A stretch of 34,232 nucleotides of DNA from Bacteroidota bacterium. Its GTDB lineage: Bacteria; Bacteroidota; Bacteroidia; Cytophagales; Cyclobacteriaceae. Every line of letters begins with the position of its first letter. Position 1 is the first letter of the stretch. A program made the translations under genes and the position numbers. Below are positions 28,001 to 33,318 of this stretch, one piece after another. Location of the stretch: positions 1-34,232 of the forward strand of contig JAEYXN010000019.1 of the NCBI GenBank assembly GCA_023431285.1, in the 5' to 3' direction. The notes below the pieces were generated by a model. That model did not search any database, was not told the DNA's origin, and was given only the letters and a program-made list of their open reading frames with translations.

Positions 28001-28141
28001 TTCTCTTCGGGCAATTATCGAGAAGGAAATTTCTGGGATGCGAAATCAGAACCTGACGGAATCTACTATTACAGGCTACAGGTCTCCGGAGGAGAAACAT
28101 TCACCGGCTGGGTCGAAGTGCTCAGAGGCGACAAGCCTTAA
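19013..28141 (+). CDS. Giant repeat-rich T9SS-exported surface protein (gliding-motility-type C-terminal domain)
   Basis: A 3042-residue extracellular protein. The N-terminus is a signal peptide (RRRLLLLILGALFFC, cut near Ala22) for Sec export. Residues 120-290 resemble SprB-type domains (ADLTASITS to DNGTNC). Residues 290-1087 are nine repeats of about 89 residues; 1088-2271 are fourteen repeats of about 85 residues. Residues 2272-2955 hold a Gly-rich linker (CGGGGGNCP) and several SprB-like or carboxypeptidase-regulatory-like units ending in patterns such as GTYFVEIRDENGC. The last 87 residues (from ILIPNIFTPNDDTINDTFEI) are the CHU_C-type domain (NRWGKQVF; PDGIYYYRL) that directs type IX secretion and surface attachment, type B. 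No enzymatic domain is visible, so adhesion, gliding or a cell-surface scaffold is the likely role. A strong terminator follows. Confidence 0.93.
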   Translation: MRRRLLLLILGALFFCTGLSFAQPVFTIENKKDACDGLSNGSFEVHVTDAVPPPLRVFVFGPPDVGPLAATVGTPLLITGLPGGPAPGGKTYLVVVQDANGSFVQFVTILNTSADLTASITSSASNTSCTVPDGFIDLNVTGGSGAGYTYLWTGPNGFSATTQDLSGLPGGAYSVLISDNGTNCTRTVGPVVLTDPSPALQTITTPSPQPVCAGGSLTIDMASSESGVTYEVIQNNSTPTGIIQIGTGGPLQFTIPAGTFANGDNFKIRASNNFCTPTDMNGIVIANIVPLPTATASGGGTVCVGETLPNVTFTFTGTAPFTFTYSDGINPPVTVPNHNATTYTIPNAPAGNYTVTALTDNFGCIATNFGATASVVVNPLPTATVSGGGSACVGGALPSVTFTFTGVAPFTFTYEVDGVPTNVTNHGSNVFTITSAAAGNYVLTALTDANGCIGTTFTGSASVIVNPLPAVTDVTGGGTICAGETLPNVVFTFSGTAPYTFTYSNGVTTVTETNYPNATYTVTNAPLGTYSITALTDGNGCNATDLGGSVDVIVNPLPTAVISGGGAVCAGDPLPNLLFTFTGTAPFSFTYTDGINPPVVVANHPASTFSLNGAPVGNYSVTALSDANGCIGTSLGGPVAVIQNALPTVASVTGGGTVCSGAVLPDVVFSFTGTAPYTFTYTVDGAPVTITNHPSNNYTIPNAGNGSYAITSLTDANTCSATVLGGSVSVIVNDLPTASISGTGTVCAGDPLPNLTITFTGTAPFTFTYTDGATPVTVNNHPATTYSITNAAAGIYRVTALSDANGCMGTDFGADLPVSVTPAPSVSNTSGGGTVCAGETLPNVGFEFTGTAPFNFTYSDGVSSTSVTNHGSTTFTIPNAPAGNYQITALTDANGCAGTTLGTAVLVVVNPLPTAAVSGGGSVCAGDLLPTVQFTFTGTPPFNFTYEVDGAPVSVNNHGTTTFSIPTAAVGSYSITALSDANSCIGTNLGTPVSVGVNPLPSVTNVTGGGTVCSGATLPNVRFEFGGTAPFTFTYTVGATPLTITNHPQPFYEITEAAAGTYSVIALTDANGCAATDLGGSVNISVDDAPTTAVVGPDQNICVTSAQLTGNVPVVGTGLWTIENAAPGGTIADPSNPVSNFTGQAGETYLLRWTITSGTCPATFAELQITMNAEATLADAGTDDETCGPKQLEGNTPVTGTGLWTIEAGAGGSFVDATDPITVFSGSEGVTYTLRWTITNGGCSSFDEVNISFSNSVTIADAGADEMICNGSALQGNTPATGTGLWTASGVGGTFGDATNPTTTFAGTPGETYTLTWTITSGECSSSDDVEITIDNNSPPVADAGMDQEICGTDAFLAGNDPLAATGLWSIADVIPNDAPLGGTFGDPTASNSTFEGLVGKTYVLAWTISGTGCGATTDFVTISFVDTPTLSNAGSNQEVCGNEVILAANTPTSGTGLWSIAPSVPALTGTFSDPTSPTSSFTADAIETYELVWTISNACGNSSSSVIVNFEDLLSTPNAGPDDNVCGEIQLAANTPVIGTGSWSIVGGTGGNIANAGDPQTMFSGTPGEVYTLRWTITNGGCSAADEVTITIDSDAPTQPLAGVDQDICGTSTKLAANTPVNGTGSWAVLMGATGFSISSTADPEADFSGLAGTTYYLRWRITSGCGFLDDTVAVAFNDLPAVADAGADQSVCGPTVLEGNTPTVGTGLWTIVGPSAGGSFSDPANPASSFSGNGGSTYTLEWTITSGTCPSTADQVQISFDVNSPTIADAGPDQTVCGSGTTQLSGNAPVVGTGQWIISSPNAGTFSDDSNPAATFTGTPGETYTLRWTISSADPGCTPSFDEVEITFDNSTPVANAGTYVPVCGDIIALDASASSSQTGTWSVVSGPGGVFSDPNSAITTFTGLAGTVNELQYTITSPCGDVFDRVTIVLDENPADAVAGPDKTICGTEQLEADPVFIGTGMWSIVAGGGGVLSDPLDPNSNFAGVAGTVYTLRWTTSNGSCSDKFDDVEITVDPNSPSIAEAGPDQALCGTTTTLAGNTPVVGTGGWTIVSGTGGTLADPSAPLSDFSGNAGTSYILRWSITGAGCANPTFDDVRIQFDNVPSVANAGLDQQGCETTYTLAAVIPTSGTGVWQIIDGSGGAISDTADPAASFTGVNGETYRIEWTVSNSCGTSVDEMTITINDAPTVAVAGPDQVICGSVVTNLAANTATSGTGFWSIVSGTGGSVVTPSNPASQIIGVSGNAYTLRWIIANGTCDPSFDDVIINFSARPVAVSPVTICQNSVAPALTVVAPGATSFNWYYYTDPADPLTKTLLTTTTASHTPGAELNTALAGSLTYEVEAVYGCGNSPATQIVVSVSNTGACGGGGGNCPALTSIPITPTLTTCADPDNGGLLFNLPGSYDVTIQNEIYKTNPAHPDALNNTERGSTVDFDGLKAGKYFYTIRDLAGTVCVTDFEYTLERETIVEVTSETINQNVTCFGDFDGSITLGAKGTTTGRYFYEFTHNGTTVGGEFTPGAPIDGIPATDNNYLVIKIDETNLFTCPDTVLVRLQHLFPQITYDIAKTNVSACNEEDGSITLSNVIGGNGAKQARLMRVTGTGPIVVRDYEAASNPFTGLPSGTYFVEIRDENGCVVTTENDPTVISSPGAVDFTVTRIADADCVNNGKSGVISIGFTVPGNYLIGIGKSQVTEPQEYVPYTYNDGDPAIFVDTLSRGSYFVFVKPASGNVCPSTRPTGEIEGAYAISFSVQRVCFADANPSINLINVVGQPGAQMTIEVYRLSNLADKVDEFTVPTTETISITYQGAPAGSPHTWLIQPDTYVIKAYQNQSFCPGEPTTPFHQVTYTATQPMVLNVDNIRQSLPEPRHTGGFTLRTIVGGSPFSDAQSGPFFIVSVLDPSSNAPIMADVEVYRNTQGNYQYDFRNLPVGNYLVQAIDANGCEVTTLVIVPADTRILIPNIFTPNDDTINDTFEIVNLPQEGSHKLVITNRWGKQVFSSGNYREGNFWDAKSEPDGIYYYRLQVSGGETFTGWVEVLRGDKP
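19880..22273 (+). repeat. Repeat array A: nine tandem units of about 89 residues
   Basis: Nine consecutive coding units starting PLPT or a variant. Common core: GGGTVCAGETLPNV, FTFTGTAPFTFTY, ATTYTIPNAPAGNY, ALTDANGCIGT. Each has two cysteines, one in VCAG and one in NGC, suited to one disulfide per domain. Units look like Ig-like beta-sandwiches. At DNA level neighbouring units differ at many synonymous positions, so the array is old and kept by protein-level selection. Confidence 0.9.
22274..25825 (+). repeat. Repeat array B: fourteen tandem units of about 85 residues
   Basis: Fourteen consecutive coding units, consensus VADAGPDQTVCG, LAGNTPVVGTGLWTIVSG, GGTFSDPSNPTSTF, GETYTLRWTITSG, FDEVTITF. 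They resemble PKD-like/Ig-like domains of Bacteroidota surface proteins. Nearly all keep two cysteines. Units 4 and 5 carry short insertions after GLWSI; unit 10 is the most diverged (SSSQTGTWSVVSG). Aspartates in GPDQ and FDDV could bind calcium, by analogy only. Confidence 0.9.
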
Positions 28142-28156
28142 TGCTTATACACCACG

Positions 28157-28189
28157 AGAGAGAGTAGTTAAAAGCTACTCTCTTTTTTT
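28157..28189 (+). terminator. Intrinsic terminator of the adhesin gene
   Basis: AGAGAGTAG (28159-28167) and CTACTCTCT (28175-28183) form a perfect 9-bp stem with a 7-nt loop, followed by T7. It lies 18 nt after the stop and against the end of the convergent acyl-CoA reductase gene. Confidence 0.9.
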
Positions 28190-28193
28190 GTTC

Positions 28194-29201
28194 TTACGAT
28201 ATGCTTTCCAGGAACTTCATTGTGTCAACGTTATCTGCGTAGTCGTCTAAGGCGGGACATTGGGCATCGCCAAAACGAACTTTTGCGAAGCGATGACTCC
28301 CGACTATGGTCTGGATCTTCGATGCATGAGTACTCAAGACTGTCTCTAACTCTTTGTCGTCGGAATAAACTTCATAGTAGACAACAGAAATAGGGGAGAC
28401 CAGACGGGATGATTGCTGAAGAATGACAAATCCATTGTCCAGGAACTCGTCCCGGTTGATCAGTAGAATCGATTTCTGATAGTCGTAGTTATTACAATAC
28501 TTATGATGGTGGATTATTTCATTGAAGTGAGACCACGCTGAGTACAGTGTGTCGAAGGAATATTCCTTTGGAACAAACAGCTTGGAAACATTCCTACATC
28601 CGAGGCCGAAATACGAGAACACATCTTTTCCCAGTGACAGGAGGTCGTCGTTCGACTCATGGCCTGTAAGGATGGCAACTGATGATCTGTTCTTGCGGAT
28701 GATATGCGGATACTTTCCAAAATAGTATTCAAAATAGCGCGAAGTATTATCGCTACCGGTAGCGATGACACCGGCAAAGTCTTTCAGCCGATCTGTTATT
28801 TCGATTTGATTCCCGATCGTTGGTTCGATGGATTTCAACTTTTCGAGGAGAAAGGTCATCAGGATTTGATCTTTTGATGACGTCTTGATGATAGCGGTGT
28901 TCCCACTTAGAATGATGCACATCACATCATGAAATCCAACGAGGGGGATATTGCCTGCCAGCACTACACCGATTCTCTTAGATTCTCCGGAAAAAAAATT
29001 GTAATTCTTTAGCCAGTTTTTTAAGGATTCCTCATTTAGGTTTCCAGCGATTGCCGAAATGGCCATCATTACTGATTCGGGCGTAAACCAGGAATTTTCA
29101 TTCCTTGCCATTGTCGTTAACGATTGCATCTCTGCCGACGGCATATTTTTCAGGTAATCGCCCAGCCTGGCAAATGCTTTTATCCGTTCATACGTATTCA
29201 T
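28194..29201 (-). CDS. LuxC-like acyl-CoA reductase
   Basis: A 335-residue protein of the LuxC/acyl-CoA reductase family (aldehyde-dehydrogenase fold), which reduces activated fatty acyl groups to aldehydes with NADPH. Visible blocks are VLAGNIPLVGFHD (80-92), ATGSDNTSRYFEYY (147-160), and FGLGCRNVSKLFVP (198-211), where Cys202 is the likely acyl-accepting nucleophile. It is shorter than luminescence LuxC (about 480), as is common in Bacteroidota. There are no luxAB, luxD or luxE genes here, so bioluminescence is not implied. It is divergent from the 2[4Fe-4S] ferredoxin gene with 162 nt between. Substrate is unknown; a fatty aldehyde route is inferred from the family. Confidence 0.85.
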   Translation of the reverse strand: MNTYERIKAFARLGDYLKNMPSAEMQSLTTMARNENSWFTPESVMMAISAIAGNLNEESLKNWLKNYNFFSGESKRIGVVLAGNIPLVGFHDVMCIILSGNTAIIKTSSKDQILMTFLLEKLKSIEPTIGNQIEITDRLKDFAGVIATGSDNTSRYFEYYFGKYPHIIRKNRSSVAILTGHESNDDLLSLGKDVFSYFGLGCRNVSKLFVPKEYSFDTLYSAWSHFNEIIHHHKYCNNYDYQKSILLINRDEFLDNGFVILQQSSRLVSPISVVYYEVYSDDKELETVLSTHASKIQTIVGSHRFAKVRFGDAQCPALDDYADNVDTMKFLESIS

Positions 29202-29302
29202 CTTAAACTTTTAAGCGCGCGCCGCTGTTTCCGAATACGGCGGGAATAGGTTTTAGTTGATTAAGACTAACGGGCATGAGCATGAGCTGTACGGTGAATG
29301 AC

Positions 29303-29333
29303 TTGTTCAATGGCCCGTTTCGTGTTATTTTTG
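29303..29333 (+). promoter_or_regulatory. Promoter of the ferredoxin gene
   Basis: TTG at 29303-29305 (-33, three of four bases of TTTG) and TATTTTTG at 29326-29333 (-7, full match), 20 bases apart. Predicted start near 29340, about 24 nt before the ATG. Confidence 0.6.
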
Positions 29334-29363
29334 TAATTGTAACGGACCAAAAATAGAAAAAGC

Positions 29364-29720
29364 ATGGCAATAATGATTACGGACGAGTGCATCAACTGCG
29401 GTGCATGCGAACCGGAGTGCCCAAACACGGCGATCTATGAAGGCGGGAGAGAATGGAATTGGGCCGGTGGGACAAAACTGGAGAAAGTTGAATTAGAAGA
29501 CGGCACAGCAATGGATGCGAAGGACCTTCAAACTCCTGTGTCGAATGAATTTTATTATATCGTTGCTGGTAAGTGTACGGAGTGTACAGGATTTCATGAA
29601 GAGCCACAATGTGCCGCGGTTTGTCCGGTAGATTGCTGCGTTCCGGATCCTGATTATGTTGAAACGAAAGAGGAATTGCTCGCTAAGAAGGCGTGGCTCC
29701 ATCAGGAAGTTGAGGCTTGA
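29364..29720 (+). CDS. 4Fe-4S dicluster ferredoxin
   Basis: A 118-residue cytosolic electron carrier with two [4Fe-4S] clusters. The first set is CINCGACEPECP (Cys9, 12, 15, 19); the second is CTEC (Cys71, 74) with Cys83 and Cys87. The gap of eight residues between Cys74 and Cys83 (TGFHEEPQ) is the insert typical of Chromatium/Azotobacter FdIII-like bacterial dicluster ferredoxins. A further CC pair follows at 91-92. About 50 residues separate the two motifs, longer than in clostridial ferredoxins. It has its own promoter and is divergent from the LuxC-like reductase, whose reaction it could serve, although LuxC enzymes normally use NADPH. Confidence 0.95.
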   Translation: MAIMITDECINCGACEPECPNTAIYEGGREWNWAGGTKLEKVELEDGTAMDAKDLQTPVSNEFYYIVAGKCTECTGFHEEPQCAAVCPVDCCVPDPDYVETKEELLAKKAWLHQEVEA

Positions 29721-29734
29721 TTAATCAAGACTGA

Positions 29735-30640
29735 TTATCTCATCTTCGCCCTTTTTATCAGATACGTTTGTAGGATCAGACTAAAAGACGTGTTCACATC
29801 GGCTTCGATAAAGTCGATCTTATACTGATTGCATCTCATTTTGAGCTCTCTATGAAAACGCGAGGCTTCTTCGCGATAGTGATGTCGTACGTCTCCAGGA
29901 TTCAGCTTAAGGCGTTCTCCGGTCTCTACATCAATAAATTCCATAGGTCGGTCCTCGAAGTTGAACTGTAATTCAGTTTCAAAATCCATGACGTGGAAAA
30001 CAATCACTTCGTGTTTGTTGTGCTTGAGATGCTGAAGAGCCTTGAAAACTTCTTCGGTGTTCTCTTCCAAATCAAACATGTCGCTGAAGATCACCACCAA
30101 TGACCGCCGATGCATTTTTTCTGCGATCTCATGCAGGATGCGCGATACTTTAGTTTTCGACTGAGGAGGTGTACGTTTCTCCAGATCATTGAGCTGTCTG
30201 AGAATTTTGTCGAGGTGGTTGGCAGTTGACTTCACCGGTGTGATGGTCTCCAGTACATCAGAGAATAAGCACAATCCCACAGCGTCGCGTTGATTGACGA
30301 GAAGATAACTCAAAGCCGCGGCACCATACTTGGCAAAACGAATCTTCGCTTTCGTTTCTGATGGATAATACATGGAAGCCGAGGTGTCCAGCGCAATCAT
30401 GCAACGAAGGTTTGTCTCCTCTTCATACCTCTTCGTAAACAACCGGTCTGTTCGTGCAAATACCTTCCAGTCGATATGTCTGGTGCTTTCCCCTTCATTG
30501 TACAATTTATGCTCAGCGAACTCCACTGAGAACCCGTGATATGGGGATTTATGCAGTCCTGTAATGAAGCCCTCGACCAGTTGGTGGGCAAGAAATTCCA
30601 GGCTCGCGGCGTGATTGATATTGTTAAGATCCAGCTTCAC
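29735..30640 (-). CDS. DUF58 domain protein (von Willebrand A-like)
   Basis: A 301-residue cytosolic protein of the DUF58 family. The hallmark YNEGESTRHIDWKVFARTDR covers 47-66, followed by LFTKRYEEE. A vWA-like fold starts at about 79 with a partial metal-site motif DTSAS (85-89) and continues with VVIFSDMFD. Start is a GTG at 30640: a stop lies four codons upstream in frame and the next ATG would remove the hallmark. DUF58 proteins normally sit beside a MoxR ATPase and BatA/BatB membrane proteins; none is seen here, so this copy is either isolated or its partners are elsewhere. It converges on the ferredoxin gene with a 14-nt gap. Molecular function is unknown. Confidence 0.9.
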   Translation of the reverse strand: MKLDLNNINHAASLEFLAHQLVEGFITGLHKSPYHGFSVEFAEHKLYNEGESTRHIDWKVFARTDRLFTKRYEEETNLRCMIALDTSASMYYPSETKAKIRFAKYGAAALSYLLVNQRDAVGLCLFSDVLETITPVKSTANHLDKILRQLNDLEKRTPPQSKTKVSRILHEIAEKMHRRSLVVIFSDMFDLEENTEEVFKALQHLKHNKHEVIVFHVMDFETELQFNFEDRPMEFIDVETGERLKLNPGDVRHHYREEASRFHRELKMRCNQYKIDFIEADVNTSFSLILQTYLIKRAKMR

Positions 30641-30732
30641 TCTTTGGAAAAATCAATATTTACTGATTAATTAGGATGTTTTTCGGCAAAAAACAGGGTC
30701 AAATGGCCAATTCCCGGAGTTTTAACAAACCG

Positions 30733-30740
30733 TAAATTTG
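30733..30740 (+). promoter_or_regulatory. Putative -7 element of the DUF3276 gene
   Basis: TAAATTTG, a full match to TAnnTTTG, about 60 nt ahead of the GTG start. No TTTG is found at the -33 position. Confidence 0.35.
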
Positions 30741-30807
30741 GATTGATTTGTCAAAGTACTAACTTAGTTGCCACCAAACTTAAACCTAACATTAAAATTG
30801 AAGGATT

Positions 30808-31176
30808 GTGGAAGAAAACAAGACAAACGGCAGGGATGAAATATACTCCGCGAAAGTAAAGGCCGGAAAGCGAACTTATTTCTTTGATGTGAAGTCGACC
30901 CGTTCGAATGATTACTATCTCACAATCACGGAAAGTAAAAAACGGTTTAAAGAGGATGGCTTTACGTACGAGAAGCACAAGATTTTCCTCTATAAAGAAG
31001 ACTTCAATAAGTTTTTGGAAGCGCTGAACAGTACGGTGAACCACGTGAAAAATGAACTGATGCCGAATGTGGATTTCTCTCAGTTCGACCATGTTCACGA
31101 ACACGAAACCGAAGAACCAGCTGAAGTGTCTACCAGCAAATCCAATGGACTGGACACTGAGCTGAAGTGGGACTAG
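30808..31176 (+). CDS. Pur-alpha-like nucleic-acid-binding protein (DUF3276)
   Basis: A 122-residue protein of the DUF3276/PUR-alpha-like family found in Bacteroidota and spirochaetes, which binds single-stranded DNA or RNA. The PUR fold covers about residues 10-90: EIYSAKVKAGKRTYFFDVK, then DYYLTITESKKRF, then KIFLYKEDFNKFLEAL. The C-terminal tail from residue 97 (HEHETEEPAEVSTSK) is acidic and probably disordered. The start is GTG at 30808; the reading VEENKTNGRDEIYSAK agrees with the usual MEENK beginning. It is transcribed alone and followed by a clear terminator. Confidence 0.9.
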   Translation: MEENKTNGRDEIYSAKVKAGKRTYFFDVKSTRSNDYYLTITESKKRFKEDGFTYEKHKIFLYKEDFNKFLEALNSTVNHVKNELMPNVDFSQFDHVHEHETEEPAEVSTSKSNGLDTELKWD

Positions 31177-31202
31177 ACCTATCTCGACCTATACCTATAA
31201 GT

Positions 31203-31233
31203 AAAAGCCCTTGAGGAATCATGGGCTTTTTTT
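31203..31233 (+). terminator. Intrinsic terminator of the DUF3276 gene
   Basis: AAAAGCCC and GGGCTTTT form an 8-bp stem; the loop can add TGA/TCA around GGAA. T7 follows. It separates this gene from ychF. Confidence 0.88.
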
Positions 31234-31264
31234 GTTTCCTTCCATACTATTCTTTAGCAAGTCC

Positions 31265-31272
31265 TATATTTG
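31265..31272 (+). promoter_or_regulatory. Putative -7 element of ychF
   Basis: TATATTTG, a full match to TAnnTTTG, 22 nt before the ychF ATG. No good -33 box is present. It supports the ATG at 31295, because translation from further upstream would begin before the transcript. Confidence 0.45.
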
Positions 31273-31294
31273 CGGCCAAATCAAAGATGAAAGC

Positions 31295-32392
31295 ATGGCA
31301 CTTCAATGCGGAATAGTAGGGCTACCGAACGTAGGCAAATCGACTTTATTTAACGCTATTTCAAATAATAAAGCGGAAGCAGCAAACTTCCCGTTTTGCA
31401 CGATTGAGCCGAATGTCGGAATTATAACAGTTCCGGATGAGCGTCTCAAAATACTTGAAGGGCTTGTTAATCCTCAGAGAGTTCTCCCTGCGACGATCGA
31501 ATTTGTGGACATTGCGGGCCTGGTGAAAGGTGCCAGCAAGGGTGAAGGCCTTGGAAATCAGTTCCTGGCGAACATCCGGGAAGTTGATGCAATCGTGCAC
31601 GTGGTGCGTTGTTTTGAAAATGACAACATTGTGCACGTTGATGGACGTGTTGATCCCGTCTCTGATAAGGAGATTATTGATACTGAACTTCAACTGAAGG
31701 ACCTTGAATCGGTTGAGAAGAAGATCCAACGGGTGGAGAAGGCTGCTAAAGGAGGGGATGCAAAGCTAAAGAAGGAACTCTCTATCCTTCAGCAATACAA
31801 AGAGGCGTTGCTGGCCGGAAAGAACGCCCGGACCATCCAGGCAGATGAAGAGGACTGGAAAGCTGTGGCTGATTTACAGCTTCTGACAGCAAAACCGGTC
31901 ATTTACGTAGCTAACGTGGATGAGGGATCCATCCACACCGGTAATAAGTTCGTCGAGGCGTTGAAGAATCATGTCGCGGATGAGAACGCAGAGGTGGTAG
32001 TAATCAGTGCTGCTATCGAAGCACAGATCGCTGAACTCGAAAGCGAGGAAGATCGTAAGGTGTTCCTCGAGGAATATGGGCTCACTGAATCGGGGCTGAA
32101 TAAGCTCATCCGTGCGTCATATACACTCCTGAATCTTATAACATATTTCACCGCCGGTGAGAAAGAAGTCCGGGCGTGGACCATCAGACGGGGATGGAGA
32201 GCACCCCAGGCTGCAGGGGTGATTCATACAGATTTCGAGAAAGGATTCATAAGGGCAGAAGTCATAAAACTCGCTGATTATCAGAAATATAAGTCGGAGG
32301 CAGGATGTAAGGAAGCGGGCAAAATGTCGGTCGAAGGAAAGGAATATACAGTGGCGGACGGCGATATAATGCATTTCCGTTTCAATGTATAA
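31295..32392 (+). CDS. ychF: Redox-regulated ATPase/GTPase YchF (Obg family)
   Basis: The universally conserved P-loop protein YchF (OLA1), which binds ribosomes and prefers ATP over GTP. It has 365 residues (E. coli: 363). Motifs are the P-loop GLPNVGKS (9-16), NFPFCTIEPNVG, DIAGLVKGASKGEGLGNQF (switch II), and NVDE in place of the canonical NKxD, which explains the relaxed base choice in this family. A coiled coil (about 125-165) and a C-terminal TGS domain (from LITYFTAGEKEVRAWTI) follow. I chose ATG 31295 (MALQCGIVGLPNVGKST); an in-frame TTG at 31211 lies inside the previous terminator and before the promoter element. Confidence 0.97.
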   Translation: MALQCGIVGLPNVGKSTLFNAISNNKAEAANFPFCTIEPNVGIITVPDERLKILEGLVNPQRVLPATIEFVDIAGLVKGASKGEGLGNQFLANIREVDAIVHVVRCFENDNIVHVDGRVDPVSDKEIIDTELQLKDLESVEKKIQRVEKAAKGGDAKLKKELSILQQYKEALLAGKNARTIQADEEDWKAVADLQLLTAKPVIYVANVDEGSIHTGNKFVEALKNHVADENAEVVVISAAIEAQIAELESEEDRKVFLEEYGLTESGLNKLIRASYTLLNLITYFTAGEKEVRAWTIRRGWRAPQAAGVIHTDFEKGFIRAEVIKLADYQKYKSEAGCKEAGKMSVEGKEYTVADGDIMHFRFNV

Positions 32393-32443
32393 TTATTAGA
32401 CTTTTGGGATTTTTACCTTTCTGATTTTTTGTTAGCTTTATTA

Positions 32444-32473
32444 AAATGCTCCGCCACCCGGAGCATCTTTTTA
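32444..32473 (+). terminator. Intrinsic terminator of ychF
   Basis: ATGCTCCG (32446-32453) and CGGAGCAT (32459-32466) form a perfect 8-bp stem with loop CCACC, followed by CTTTTT. Confidence 0.88.
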
Positions 32474-32517
32474 CTGTATTGGGTCAACTTTTTTATCCCA
32501 TCTAAATTTTTTGGGGC

Positions 32518-33318
32518 TTGAGAACCAGGATTATTTTTTCGCTTAAGAACAGGGGAGCTCACGTACCGTTCCATCACCAGTATCTGTTAGCCCAGGTAAT
32601 CAAGGGCCTGTTGATTTTCGGCCCGGAGAAAAGCTATGTCGAATTTAACGGTTACAATTTTTCCGGATTAAAGGGCCAGACGAAAGTAAGCCGCAAAGGG
32701 CTGCACTACTTTTCATCGAAAGTAACTCTCGTGTTTGCCTGTTCAGACCGGAAGTTCCTCGACTATTTCCTCGCGCGCGTTTTTGAACAAAAAGAAATAA
32801 TCGTCGGCAACCTTCACCTGGTGCCTGAGTCAGCGGAAGAGGAGGAGAAAGTACAGATCCACGATGAATCGAGATTTCTCTGCATATCACCGGTCGTGGT
32901 CATCCCTGCGGCCTTTAATGACGAAAGCGGTAAAAAATTTGTCTCTCCTGAAAGCGATGAGTTTTCCGATTTATTATATGAAAACACACTGGCGCGGATG
33001 GAAGCAACAGCGAAGTTCACCCCAGAACAACTCGCCAGCTTTTACAAATTTCAGCTCGTTCCAGACCGCGATTATATTCAACGTATTCAGGCCTCGCACA
33101 AAAAATTCGCGCGGATCTATCCGCTCTTTGACAATGATGTGAAGTTTGAAGTCCGGGGATATACTTTTCCTTTTACCCTGTACGCCGCCAAGGAGGTTCA
33201 GCAATTTGTGTATGAGCACGGGCTGGGATACTTCACGCACAAAGGTTTCGGCATGCTGGATGTTGCCAACAACGACCCCATTCAGCGCGCTACTCAACAC
33301 GACATGGTATACGCTTAA
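32518..33318 (+). CDS. Cas6-like endoribonuclease homologue, without CRISPR context
   Basis: A 266-residue protein of the Cas6 (RAMP) superfamily, whose members cut CRISPR precursor RNA. The glycine-rich C-terminal loop GLGYFTHKGFGM (235-246) matches the Cas6 pattern GxGxxxxxGfG, and the N-terminal RIIFSLKNRGAHVPFHHQYL (4-23) fits the first ferredoxin-like strand and helix. CISPVVVIP (122-130) is the mid-domain strand. Histidines at 15, 19 and 20 are possible catalytic residues; I cannot say which, if any. The start is a TTG at 32518: a stop lies five codons upstream and the next ATG is codon 161, which would remove half the fold. There is no CRISPR array and no other cas gene in the window. 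The stop overlaps the convergent T9SS plug gene by 4 nt. Confidence 0.75.
   Translation: MRTRIIFSLKNRGAHVPFHHQYLLAQVIKGLLIFGPEKSYVEFNGYNFSGLKGQTKVSRKGLHYFSSKVTLVFACSDRKFLDYFLARVFEQKEIIVGNLHLVPESAEEEEKVQIHDESRFLCISPVVVIPAAFNDESGKKFVSPESDEFSDLLYENTLARMEATAKFTPEQLASFYKFQLVPDRDYIQRIQASHKKFARIYPLFDNDVKFEVRGYTFPFTLYAAKEVQQFVYEHGLGYFTHKGFGMLDVANNDPIQRATQHDMVYA

Noticed and set aside
28194..29201. Bioluminescence locus suggested by the LuxC-like gene.
   Set aside because: luxA, luxB, luxD and luxE are absent, and short LuxC-like reductases are common in non-luminous Bacteroidota.
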